From contig MU385855.1 of NCBI GenBank assembly GCA_022497145.1, positions 372,001 through 436,000 on the forward strand: DNA of 64,000 nt, written 5' to 3'. The notes under the pieces are model-generated. The model saw nothing but the letters and a program-made list of their open reading frames with translations. It was not told where the DNA came from and made no database searches. A program made the position numbers and the translations under genes. Each line of letters starts with the position of its first letter. Position 1 is the first letter of the stretch. Below, in pieces: positions 38,112 to 48,131 of this stretch. This stretch comes from Rostrohypoxylon terebratum (lineage: Eukaryota > Ascomycota > Sordariomycetes > Xylariales > Hypoxylaceae).

Positions 38112-39296
38112 TGGCGGTTTGCCGGGCTGCTCGGCATATCTTCATCTCAAAAGGCGAACAATGCTCCGAATGGCGAGAAGTCGCCTGTTTAATTTCTATT
38201 GGGAGATCTAGGCGGTTCTATTCAGGCACGTTTGGGGATGGCATGATTGTGGGTTGGGTCATGAATAGGCATTGGCTTGGCTGGATACCCTAGTGATCCT
38301 AGCGCTCTTATCAAGTGCTTAGGGAGGCGTCTGAGGAGGTAGGCATGAAGTACTTGACGGAGCGGATTGTGGTGATGAAGATCCTGATTCTGCTGTACGC
38401 TGGCCGCGAGGGTTTCATGCTCCGGCGATATTGCCCACTTCAGCTGTACATGTAGGTACTGAAGATGTGAGGCCTATAATGGTGACGATGACACGATACA
38501 ATACATCTCATGAAATAGGCCTCAGAGCCTTCTCCCCGTCTTGATACTTGTGAGTTAGTGACTGGCTTACTGATCGACTCCGTCACTGCACTGAGATGGT
38601 GTGAGCTGAAGGAGGGGTGGATGTATAAGCGGTCATGTCTCTCTTCCAACATCCAATAGGTCCATGTACCTACCCGTCTGATAGTACTATTGTATGTATT
38701 GTGCGTGAGTAGGTACCTGGGTACTTATCAGGATTCTTACTGATTTACCTATTGTTGGCTCTGTGTAGCATGATCCCGTCCAATGAGCTCCTTCTCAAGC
38801 GCTGCTACCCGCCCCCACGGAGATTGCCAGACCAATCGATCCTTACATAAAAGTAACCTTTAGACTTAAGCACGTATTGTACCTACCACCAAGAACCACA
38901 TGCATAAGCTCCAGCTGGGTGGGGGTCTCAACCGCTAACCCGCTATGAAACTCAATTATTTGGACCTAACTGCAGATGGGCAGATGGGGGGGAGCATTTT
39001 CTCCTACGGCACTCGAAATTCCTTAAACGTCATCCCAATTTTTATTTACCGTATCTCCGTATCCTTCCTGTTTCAAGGAACGGGATCACCTCGCATCGGT
39101 TCGCTTCGCCGCATCCTCATCATTTCAATCACAAATCACATATTACAGGAGGAGCTACGCCTTTCTTGGTATCCTAATCTTCACATGCCTTGAATGTAAG
39201 AGCTGAAAACGAGAGAGAGTGTGTGTGTATGAAAGTGCGAGAGTGAGTGTGAGTGTGAGAGGGAAGGTAGACGTGGGAGGGAAGACCAAGGAAAAG
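38112..39296. promoter_or_regulatory. Intergenic, carrier gene promoter
   Basis: This stretch lies between the ham-2 stop and the carrier ATG. Its last 90 bp (39207-39262) is a GA/GT-rich tract that probably belongs to the carrier's 5' leader. An upstream in-frame extension of 26 codons is low-complexity translation of this tract. No gene is supported. Confidence 0.5.
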
Positions 39297-41350
39297 ATGG
39301 TCGCGGGCTCGGACGGCAAGACGTCTGCGGCTATCTCGCTGGTGGCCGGCGGGATCGCGGGAGGTGTCGAGTCGGCCTGCACGTACCCGTTCGAGTTTGC
39401 GAAGACGCGCGTGCAGCTATACGGTCATGAGGGCATCAGAAACCCGTTCATGGTTGTGGCTAAAGTTGCTAGGGAAGAGGGACTACGCGCGCTGTACAAG
39501 GGGTGCTCGACTATGATCGTGGTATGTGTATAGCGTTTCTGCTTTGTCTACATTCTATCCGTCCATCTGTCTGCCTGTCTGCGTACCAATTCGTCTCGTC
39601 TTTGCTTTGACGTATTCCCTCGCTTCGCTTCCTTCCGACCGGATCGTGTTCCTTTGTAGGCATCCGCGGGGAAGATGTCGTGCGTTTCGGGCAATTGGCA
39701 ATTCCCCGAAGTCAGCAAGCCTCCTACGCAACGGCTGTGGGAGAAAAATACCTGATTACATGCCCACCTCCTTCGTACCTACATCCACTATCCTAATTTC
39801 CCACGAAAGGAGAGAGCCGTGCTGCCATCTCATATCGACCAAAAAAGCAAACCCGCGGATTGGATATTCGTATCATTTACTCGGTCGAGTAGCTTGAGGG
39901 GCAGAGGGACAGAGACAAGCACAAGATCAAGGACAAGGACAAGGACAAGGGGGTGGTTGGGGAACGCCCAGCTCTGCAGGCCGGCGAGCTGGCCTCCCGT
40001 TTCTGCGAGTTGCAGGATGCATGTCTCTCGAATCCTAGCCTTATGCTCTACTTTATTTTTTTTACCCTATTTTATTGTTTTTTATTCCTCGCAAAATACG
40101 TCGTACCAGGGGACACGATCTACGTGATTCGGCCGCCGGGGAGTGCCTTGCATTGCATGCGGTCCCCATCGACCTGCGTCTACCATTCAGCCCGCTTCCC
40201 TCCCGTCGTCCCCCGGGTCGCACAGTCCTGTCTTGCGTAACCCTCGTAACTGTGATCCCGGGATGTGTACTGTTATACGTTGGTCATATTATACATGGGG
40301 ATCGATAGTAATACAACAATACTATGTACATACCCATACCTGTATACCTGTATACCTACATACGTACCGGACATATCAGACATACCTACCAGACATACCA
40401 GACTTACATACAATCCACACAAACCACAAATCCTCTATCTTGGACCGTTTTACCTAGGCGCATTTCAGCTGACCCGCCGCTCCTATCCGCGCGGCTGCAG
40501 GGTTCCATCGGCAAAGACGCTGTGCGCTTCGTCGCCTTCGACAGCATCCGCTCCCTCTTCTCAGACCCCGAGACACACCGGTCGTCCACCGCGCAGTCCA
40601 TCGCTTCTGGCAGTACGCATCACCCCTTCTCCTCCCACCGTTTCGGCCCTTCTCCCCTCTCATCGGCCTGACTCAGCTTCCAAGGCTACCACGCCTCCCT
40701 CACCCTCTCACAACCATCTCACTTACCTACCTACCTCTCTACCCACACCCCAGTCTAAGCGAGCCAGCTGGTAATACGTAGGCAGACGGGTACTAACACC
40801 CCACGCAGTGCTAACCGGCATCGTGGCCTCGACGGTCATAGTCACGCCCAGCGAGCGCATCAAAACCGCCCTCATCGACGACGCGCGGACGCAGCACCGC
40901 TTCCGGTCGCCGCTCCACTGCATCGCCACGCTGGTGCGCGAGCAAGGCGCCCTCCGCGCCCTCTACGCCGGCTACGTCACAACGACCCTCAAGCAGATCG
41001 GCACGACCGGGTTCCGCCTCGGCTCCTACGCCGCCCTCAAGGACTGGGAGTGGGTCTACTTCCGGGGCCGCGTCGACGTCGACGGCGCGACGACGAGCTT
41101 CGCGAACGGTGCGTTGGCTGGCACGTTGACGACGCTTGCTACGCAGCCGTTCGATACGGTTAAGACGAAGGCGCAGCAGGCGAGGGCTGTGGGCACGCTC
41201 GAGTGTATTAGGGCTGTGTATAGGGAGGATGGGGTTAGGGGTTTTTGGAGGGGCACTGTGATGAGGTTGGGTAGGACGATGATGGCGGGTGGGATACTGT
41301 TTACTGCGAACGAGCAGGCTTTGAGGGCGTTGAAGTTGGTTTTTGGGTAG
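39297..41350 (+). CDS. Mitochondrial tricarboxylate (citrate)-type carrier
   Basis: This is an SLC25-family inner-membrane carrier, closest from memory to the citrate/tricarboxylate exchanger Ctp1. Exons are 39297-39521, 40501-40612 and 40809-41350 (292 aa, normal for the family). Three carrier repeats carry the signature PFEFAKT, PSERIKT and PFDTVKT. Typical Ctp1 blocks include YKGCSTMIV-GSIGKDAVRF across the first junction and TPSERIKTALIDDART. Intron 1 is 979 bp, far longer than other introns here, and it contains (GGACAA)3 and CATAC-type repeats; no extra exon is needed to complete the protein. Intron 2 is 196 bp and pyrimidine-rich. Within exon 3, codons shift from mostly C-ending (before about 41110) to G/T-ending (after it). 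The substrate is inferred from family resemblance. Confidence 0.88.
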
Positions 41351-42082
41351 GCGGTAGGTTGTAAGTGAGTATCACTAGTGTAAACGTTAGGTGCTAAGAG
41401 GAGTACCTAAGTAGGTAGGTATAGACGTAGATATTAGATACCTGCGTAGAGTATAGAAATAGATCTTGAGTTAGATTCTTAGATGAGGATATATTTGAGA
41501 GAATTCCATTATTTAGAGACGTTTGGCCGTCTAGTCGTCTTGCGTCTTTTCATCGAGGTTGACTAGTGTAGACTTTGATATCAGGTTTATCGAGACAACC
41601 TAGTCGTAGATTAATTCATCGCCCACGATTCAGGCTGCGTAAGAAGCCGTATAGGCCTGGATGTGCTTTCTTTCAGAGTATGATTTGGCCTCAAATACCT
41701 ATTACCTAGTTCGAAAGGGGCTTCGAAGCCAACCAAGATACATGGGCAAGCGCAGTTTTTCATCCTCTGGCACCTTTAGAGAAATGTATATTCAAATTCA
41801 AATCGATTCGCAATAACTCTAGGTGCCAGAGTACAGAGTAGAAAATGCATATATAGGTATAAATGTGGATACAATATATCCGGATCTCGTAATAATGGCA
41901 TCGTTCGTTCTTTTATCTATAAAACACCGCGGATAATGGCTCGGCCAAGCCATCCAAGTTTTGATATCAGACCAAACGCAATTCCCACCCCGGAACGCCA
42001 GTCTACCGACTCAAACGCCGTCGAACTCCGGTTGCCTCCATCTCAGATATTCAGTACCCCTATTTTCTTTAAGATATCTAAT
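41351..42082. other. Intergenic between convergent genes
   Basis: This is the shared 3' space of the carrier (+) and the NIF protein (-). It contains TAGGTA words near 41410 and AT-rich sequence as expected for 3' ends. No gene was seen. The plus-strand frame at 41936-42550 is mostly the antisense of the NIF gene. Confidence 0.55.
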
Positions 42083-43438
42083 TTAGGTGCTCCCCCATTT
42101 CAACTCTTTGTGTCCGTTTTCCCAGCCCAGCTTGGTAACTCCACCCATGTGCTCGGGCGTAAGACTGAAGGTTTCCTGCAAGGCGAAGGGCGACTGTCGT
42201 ATGTAGGAGCTGACATTGGCCTGACGCGACAGCTCGTTGAGGTAGTCGTGGATCTGGGGAAGGACGAAGCCTTTCTCCTGCAGGTCGCCCTTGAACTCGG
42301 GAATCTGGATGATGTTGTGGGGTTCGCTGCGGCCCTTCTCGAGCGAGTCGTCGATGAGCACGGTGTTGGTCTGGTCCCAGCACTTGCCCAGTTGCGCCTC
42401 CGGGTGCGAGGCCTGGATGACGGCGTTCTTCCACACCGTCTTCAGCCGCTTGTAGCAGACGACCCGCTTCATGTAGTCGTCGACCGTGAGGCCGAAGTGC
42501 TCGCGGCCCATGATGGCCACGACGTCTTTGTACTGCTGCGACGCCACTAGCTGTCCGACCATGGCCGCGACGTTCTCAATCTTGGCGGAGGACCAGAAGA
42601 CAACCTTGAAGGTGCGCAGGCAGTATGCCAAGAAGGGGCGCGCGTAAGGGCGCGCGACGAACTTCTTGGGCTGGGCCCGCGAAGGGCGGAAGAGGAGGGT
42701 GCCGTTGAGATCGATGACAAGGAGGATGACGCGCGGGGCGGGCAAGATGAAGGGGGGATAGGAGGCGTAGGTAAGATATTCGGGCGAAGGGTCGGGTATT
42801 CCGCCTGATTTTTCGGAAGGTTCAACATGTTTGCGCGGCTTCGATGGATCATTAGTTACAACTTCCGGACGTCTTTTTGGTTTCTCTTTCGTGCTGTATT
42901 CCCTGAAAAATGGCAGGGTGACGTATTCGGGAGAATAATAAGGGCCAATGTAACGAGCTTGCGGGTGCTTTGCTCTGTTTATTGCTTGCTCGATTCCGAA
43001 TCGAACCTCGTTGTACATCCACTTCGACGACTCCGTCTGCTCAGACGGCGATCCGTTGCGATCCGTATCCCTAGGTACCACACCCCTGGAATCCATATCC
43101 TCAGATTCTGTGTCCTTGTCCTTGGGTTCCAAATTCTCCGGTTTCTTCGGTTGTCCAAGCCGATCTTGTATCACCTTAGAGACCGCTTTAGCTAGGAGAT
43201 CCTTTTGGAGATTCAACGATTTCTCCTTGTATTCCTCGATACTTTTTTCATAGCGGGTAAGACGCGGGAATAGTTTGAAGGGGTTGGTGTAGTGCGGATT
43301 TTTTTTAGTGCGACCACGACGTTGATGAGGATGATAATTTCGTGTTTGAGATTGGACGTAGTTGGGAAGAGGCGCTGTAAATCTACGAGAGAGTGGTGCG
43401 CTGGTATTCAGCACGGTGCTATGTAAGTTGCACCGCAT
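42083..43438 (-). CDS. NIF/FCP1-domain HAD protein, possible pseudophosphatase
   Basis: This belongs to the NLI-interacting-factor (FCP1/SCP/Tim50) branch of HAD phosphatases. It is a single exon, 451 aa. The first ~48 residues are rich in Arg, Ser and Thr with no acidic residues, resembling a mitochondrial presequence. A charged, probably disordered region follows (residues 60-230). The NIF domain (about 235-400) begins VILLVIDLNGTLLF. The usual DxDxT/V catalytic motif is here D243-L-N245-G-T247, so the nucleophile Asp is kept but the second, acid/base Asp is Asn. Later motifs are VVFWSSAKIENV and VLIDDSLEKG. Loss of the second Asp suggests a weak or absent phosphatase and, with the presequence, a Tim50-like structural role; that is inference. 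It is divergent from RRP36. Confidence 0.87.
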   Translation of the reverse strand: MRCNLHSTVLNTSAPLSRRFTAPLPNYVQSQTRNYHPHQRRGRTKKNPHYTNPFKLFPRLTRYEKSIEEYKEKSLNLQKDLLAKAVSKVIQDRLGQPKKPENLEPKDKDTESEDMDSRGVVPRDTDRNGSPSEQTESSKWMYNEVRFGIEQAINRAKHPQARYIGPYYSPEYVTLPFFREYSTKEKPKRRPEVVTNDPSKPRKHVEPSEKSGGIPDPSPEYLTYASYPPFILPAPRVILLVIDLNGTLLFRPSRAQPKKFVARPYARPFLAYCLRTFKVVFWSSAKIENVAAMVGQLVASQQYKDVVAIMGREHFGLTVDDYMKRVVCYKRLKTVWKNAVIQASHPEAQLGKCWDQTNTVLIDDSLEKGRSEPHNIIQIPEFKGDLQEKGFVLPQIHDYLNELSRQANVSSYIRQSPFALQETFSLTPEHMGGVTKLGWENGHKELKWGST

Positions 43439-43867
43439 GAGGAGAGGACGAGGTAGATCCGAAAAAAAAAGGAAGCAAGCATATATTGCTACAACTGCAA
43501 CGGCGTAAATGACGTCAGGAATAGAAGAAGAAGAAGTAAAAGAAAAACTTGAAGTCGTCGCGAACTTTATCCCCCAATTGAGTTGAGTCCATTAATATCG
43601 ATAGGTACAAAGTGTGGGGACCGGGATGTGCACTGCGGCCTGCCAGGTGAGCAGCATGCAGCCGCAGGTGGCAAAATCCAAATTATGTTATCGATAAGGA
43701 ATTATCTTATCGCCGCCACTTTTTTTTATAGGCGGTACTCGTACGAAGTACTACCTAGTACTACATACTAGGTACTAGTCAATGGTAGTCATAGGTAGCT
43801 GGACTCTGGAGGATACTGAAGCTTGAAATTACATAAACTACATACATTACATCGACAAACATCCAAA
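43439..43867. promoter_or_regulatory. Divergent promoter with CRE and GATA sites
   Basis: This 429 bp lies between the NIF gene (-) and RRP36 (+). It contains a perfect CRE/ATF palindrome TGACGTCA at 43510-43517. It also has a cluster of GATA words including the palindrome TTATCGATAA at 43688-43697, followed by TTATCTTATC. Both motif types are known fungal regulatory sites (bZIP and GATA factors). Use in this promoter is inference. Confidence 0.45.
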
Positions 43868-44905
43868 ATGGACCAGGCAAGATCAACACAGAGATATAAG
43901 CGGAAAGCACCTCTCTCTATCTTTCAACGACGTGTTCGCGCAAGAAGGGACGAGCCGGATGACATACCTAGCAATGAGTCTCAAAGCGAAGAAGATAGCG
44001 AAGACGAGGATTCCGACGAACAGGATGAACAAGACCTAGAACAACACGATGGCGAGGAGGTATGCGATACATCTTTTTTTCCCCCTCAATTGACCACTCA
44101 CCAACACTGACGCTTCGAATAGTCCGACTCCGCATCCGAAGATGAAGAAGACGACGAAGACGAAGACGAAGAAATAGACGACCCATCCACAGCCGTCTCC
44201 CAAATCTCCTTCGGCGCCCTCGCCAAAGCCCAAGCCTCGCTCCCCAACACGCGACGGCGCAAAGGCCGCAACCCGCAAGACACCGCCTCGGACTCCGACG
44301 ACGAGTCGGAAAACAGCGACCAGCCAGACGCCCACGCGGCCTCGAGAACCCACCTGAACCCCTCGCACCGCACGAGCAAGCACGCGCCCGCGGAGCAATC
44401 GAGCAAGCGTCCCGTAAGCCGGAAGCGCGAAGTGATCGCAGTGCACAAGCCGGTGGCGCGGGACCCACGCTTCTCGTCCGCGGTGTCGGCGCGCCCGGCC
44501 GACGAGGACAAGACGCGGCGGGCGTACGGGTTCCTGGAGCAGTACCGGGACGACGAGATGGCGCGGCTGCGGCTCGCGATCAAGCGGGCGCGGGACGAGG
44601 GAGAAAAAGAAGAGCTACGGCGCGCGCTCAAGTCGATGCAGGGCAAGAAGCAGGCGTTGGAGCAGCGGGATAAGGAGAAGAGGGTTATCGAGGAGCATAG
44701 GAGGCAGGAGAAGGAATTGGTGAAACAGGGCAAGAAGCCGTTTTATCTGAAGAAGAGCGAGCAGAAGAAGAGGCTGCTTGTGGACCGCTTTGCGGGGTTG
44801 AAGAAGAAGCAGGTTGATCGCGTGATTGAGAGGCGTAGGAAGAAGTTGGCGGCGAGGGAGAGGAGGGATGCGCCTATGCCGGCGCCGAGACGGGGGACCA
44901 GTTGA
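43868..44905 (+). CDS. rrp36: RRP36, rRNA processing protein
   Basis: Rrp36 is a nucleolar component of the early 90S pre-ribosome, needed for the first cleavages toward 18S rRNA. Two exons, 43868-44059 and 44123-44905 (324 aa), flank a 63-bp intron (GTATGC...AATAG) that falls within an acidic tract. The N terminus is basic (RYKRKAPLSIFQRRVRARR), followed by long Asp/Glu/Ser stretches on both sides of the intron (SDSASEDEEDDEDEDEE). The conserved Rrp36 core follows: KRPVSRKREVIAVHKPVARDPRF, then AYGFLEQYRDDEMARLRLAIK. The last ~130 residues are a highly basic helix (KKPFYLKKSEQKKRLLVDRF). With UTP13, it is the second small-subunit processome gene in the window. Confidence 0.93.
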
Positions 44906-45162
44906 TGGGTATGATCATGATCGGTCTTGCGGAGACGATGATGGTGATGAAAGGAGTTTATTCTTTACACTTAGTCGGGCGCGGAGGTTTGCGCTCTACG
45001 GTCTACCGATTATGGTTTTAGATGCCAATGATACCATTTTCCCGCTATCCTGCACATGCTCTTAATCCATGCTCCGTCCCCCTTGCCCCTCTATGAAATG
45101 GTAAATCGTCGCAGTTATTATATATAAACAGAGATGGGTCATTATAATACATGTACATTACT

Positions 45163-47487
45163 CTATCGTACATTCATCTTCCCTAACGCCTGTTCAAACA
45201 GTTCTCGACATGGCACTCTGCTTCCTAGCCTTGCGCAAAGCAGGAACGCGCCGCTTAGCTTGCGATGCAGACTATACGTCTCCTCAGGCGGCGGGCTGAG
45301 CCGCTCTCTAATCATGACGGGGATTAATGCCTTAACGCGATCCGTGATAGTCTGATTCTGGAAATCATATACCCTTGGAGCAGATTCGGAAAACGGTTCG
45401 GCGAGAGTCAAGATCGAGGCGATGTGAGCGTCGAGCATGGTCTTGCTCTCGTGACCTGTCAGGTAACCCAACCTCTCGGATAGCTCCTTGATAGTCCTGC
45501 GATCGGAGCGTGCCGCCGCAGCCAGCAGTCGAACGTATTGCGCAACGAAGCGTTCAGGGAACTCGCGCGAGGCACCGAAGTCGAGGAGCTCGAGTTTGTT
45601 GGTCGCGGCGTTATATAAAAAGTTTGTCCAGTTGGGGTCCGTCTGCATGAAGCGGAACTCGGTGATCTCGCGCAGGCAGAGCCGCAGGATCTGTGTGCCG
45701 ATCCAGTCTTTCTGCTCCTGCGTGAAGGACTTGCCACGTGTAACTCCTATCCCTTCCATGAATTCCATCGTCAACACACGTTTTCCCGAGGCGGCCGCGT
45801 GTATCTTAGGTATGACGAAGACGTCCGGTTCGTCGGCTAGAAGAGCTCGGTAACGTCTTCCGCATTCGGCCTCTCGTTCGTAGTCGCATTCCCATGCAAG
45901 TTCCGTTCGCGCATTGTCTATCGTTTTGTTGAGGTATAGGCCCTTCGGTAGTAGCTTGGAGGCGGTTAATAACATGGACAAGTTATCCAAGTCTGAATTA
46001 ATCGAATCGGCTACACCGGGAAACTGAATTTTGACGGCAACTTTCTCGCCCGTGGACTTGAGTGTCGCGCGATGGACTTGGCCGATCGATGCCGCGGCTA
46101 TCGGCGTCTCTTCAAATTCGTCGAACAGATTTCTCCATTCAGGTCCAAGGCTCGTGGAAAGCATGTTATCGCGCTGCCACGCAGGCATGTAATCGGCTCG
46201 ATCCTGTACTCGCTGGAGAACCTCTCGGATAGGTCCCGGGAGCATCTTGGAGTCTTGGAAACTCATCACCTGTCCTATCTTTAGAGCCGCGCCTCTCATT
46301 CGTGAGAGCTTAGTGACTAAGCGTTCCATGTTTCCAGGGCTGAATAGCACCGAGCCCTCACCACCACCCCCGAGTCCTCTGCTAAGCCCTTCGCTGATAG
46401 CTCCGCCGAGCATGCCGGCAGCCAGGCCCCCGTAGTTCCATAGTCGGCCCAGGCGAGTAGATGGTACCCTAGACTCCTTTAAGGAATAAGCTGGTTTCGA
46501 CGTTTCGCTGTCAAACATAGTTTCTGTTTCCGTAGCTACACCCGGTGGTGCCTCTGTCTTTGTTTCTATTTCTGCCTTAGACACGATTTTGTCGAGTGTC
46601 TGTGTGCTTGTCTCCTTGTCAGCTTCCTGCCTGGGAGTCTCTTCTTTAGTATCTGGCTCGTCCTTATCTATGGCAGCATGTGTCGCAATCTCATTCGCGG
46701 TTGGAGCTCCCTGTGTCGCCGCGCTCTCAGCAATAGGAGGTGACGGCTTGGTTTCCTGAAGGTGGGGTTTCGAATTTCCATGGCCAAAGTCTTTGAACCA
46801 CCCAGGAGACGAAACCAGGACGCTGAATTGATTCGTTGGTGTGCGCAAGGCATCTTTTTTCCCTTCCAATATTTGCGTGCCCCGATTTGTTCGAAATACG
46901 TTGACATTTACATCGGGAGGAACGTCCTCTTGAGTCGGGGGTGCACTGGGTGCACTTGGTTTTGACGAATCAGGTGGAAAAGATACCGATGATTCAATAT
47001 CGTGGCGTTCCTTAGCGTCATTGGCGCTTTTTCTCAGTTGCGCTAGAATGGCGCTCTGATCCGATTGCACACGCAGCGCGGAGGGATGCTGAGTGGCTGT
47101 TGTGTCATTTAGTGAACTGCGTTGGAAGAGGTTTCGGTGAAAATCTGCCGGATCCCCATGCGACTTCTGAGAGTCATTCTGAAGACTGTTTAAAGTAGAG
47201 TCTTTCGTCTCAGATTTTATGTCTTCAGATGCGGGTGTCACTACGTCAGGGTGAGGAACCGCTTCATGCAGGTTTTCTTCACTTTTAACTGAGGGACCAG
47301 CAGTATTGGCTGCTTCCGGACGGCTCGGACGAGCGTTTGATTGCGTCTCCCTCAATGACCGCACGATACTTGAGGTTTGGCCATAGCGGTCGAATTGACG
47401 AGCTCGAAGCTCAATATGCCTCGATGCGACGGACCGAGATGCTTTGACGACGGCGGCCAAGTCGATGAGGATATCCGCGAACCTCAT
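45163..47487 (-). CDS. coq8: COQ8/ABC1 atypical kinase-like ATPase
   Basis: Coq8 is a UbiB-family protein-kinase-like ATPase in the mitochondrial matrix, required for assembly of the coenzyme Q synthesis complex. It is a single exon, 774 aa. The N terminus (LIDLAAVVKASRSVASRHIELRARQ) is a typical amphipathic, basic targeting region. Residues ~45-340 are low-complexity and vary within the family. The KxGQ motif (LKIGQVMSFQDSKMLP) is at about 402-406. The Ala-rich loop that replaces the kinase P-loop (AAASIGQVHRA) starts near 464, followed by VAVKIQ with Lys486. The catalytic region has QTDPNWTNF and LLDFGASREF, the UbiB equivalents of HRD and DFG. All diagnostic residues are present. It is divergent from the HET gene. 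Confidence 0.94.
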   Translation of the reverse strand: MRFADILIDLAAVVKASRSVASRHIELRARQFDRYGQTSSIVRSLRETQSNARPSRPEAANTAGPSVKSEENLHEAVPHPDVVTPASEDIKSETKDSTLNSLQNDSQKSHGDPADFHRNLFQRSSLNDTTATQHPSALRVQSDQSAILAQLRKSANDAKERHDIESSVSFPPDSSKPSAPSAPPTQEDVPPDVNVNVFRTNRGTQILEGKKDALRTPTNQFSVLVSSPGWFKDFGHGNSKPHLQETKPSPPIAESAATQGAPTANEIATHAAIDKDEPDTKEETPRQEADKETSTQTLDKIVSKAEIETKTEAPPGVATETETMFDSETSKPAYSLKESRVPSTRLGRLWNYGGLAAGMLGGAISEGLSRGLGGGGEGSVLFSPGNMERLVTKLSRMRGAALKIGQVMSFQDSKMLPGPIREVLQRVQDRADYMPAWQRDNMLSTSLGPEWRNLFDEFEETPIAAASIGQVHRATLKSTGEKVAVKIQFPGVADSINSDLDNLSMLLTASKLLPKGLYLNKTIDNARTELAWECDYEREAECGRRYRALLADEPDVFVIPKIHAAASGKRVLTMEFMEGIGVTRGKSFTQEQKDWIGTQILRLCLREITEFRFMQTDPNWTNFLYNAATNKLELLDFGASREFPERFVAQYVRLLAAAARSDRRTIKELSERLGYLTGHESKTMLDAHIASILTLAEPFSESAPRVYDFQNQTITDRVKALIPVMIRERLSPPPEETYSLHRKLSGAFLLCARLGSRVPCRELFEQALGKMNVR

Positions 47488-48131
47488 GGGGACGTCGTCT
47501 GTGCGGCTAAGGCAGATATTTACCTCGTCACCTCATTCTAACACCGTTACTCGGCCTTCTACCTCAAGACTCAAGATTCAAGTATGTTGATGGTGTCAGG
47601 GTTATGAGATCTGAACGTGGCCTACCCGGTACTAGGTAAGCTACTACTAGTACAATAAGGTTGGTACTAACCTAGGTTAGTAAGCTTTGAAAAATTCAAG
47701 GTGCTTCCTACTCAAGCTGCACTTTGATTTGATAGTCCAGCATACGCCACGCTGTGGCTGTGCTGCGCTACATTGTTCAACATTCTTCAGCTCAGCTCCC
47801 TCGGGCCACTGCCCCTGCTGCCCTGTCCACACTATTCAAACTTATTGGTATTGATATGCCGGTCCGGGTCAACGGTCAACCTATTGGGCAGGTCAATAGG
47901 TACCTAAATATGAACCTAAATATGATTGAGCTAAGATCATACACGCAGGCTCTCAGCCTCAGTACGTTAGGCGGTTGTGGATGATCAGGCAACCTCATGA
48001 GAACACGGTTCTTCTTCATCTTCGTCTTGGAAAAGGTGTAAGGGTATATATACAACCTTCGAAGACTTGGTTCACTTCGCTGCCCATTTCCTAACTAATA
48101 GCTACTTGCTAGCTTACTTTCAGCTCACGCA
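47488..48131. promoter_or_regulatory. Divergent promoter, COQ8 / HET
   Basis: This is a 644-bp intergenic region. A clear TATATATA element lies at 48045-48052, about 80 bp before the HET ATG, so HET probably has a TATA-type promoter. CCTAGG/CTAGGTA words occur near 47630-47680. No gene is supported. Confidence 0.5.
48045..48052 (+). promoter_or_regulatory. TATA box of the HET gene
   Basis: A perfect TATATATA lies 79 bp upstream of the ATG at 48132, followed by pyrimidine-rich DNA suitable for transcription start. It is the clearest core-promoter element in the window. Confidence 0.55.

Noticed and set aside
40265..40774. 169-codon frame in the carrier intron
   Set aside because: It crosses exon 2 in the wrong phase and is made of repeat translation (Tyr/Thr/Pro-rich).
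41936..42550. 204-codon plus-strand frame
   Set aside because: Most of it lies antisense to the NIF-domain gene, whose protein motifs are clear.
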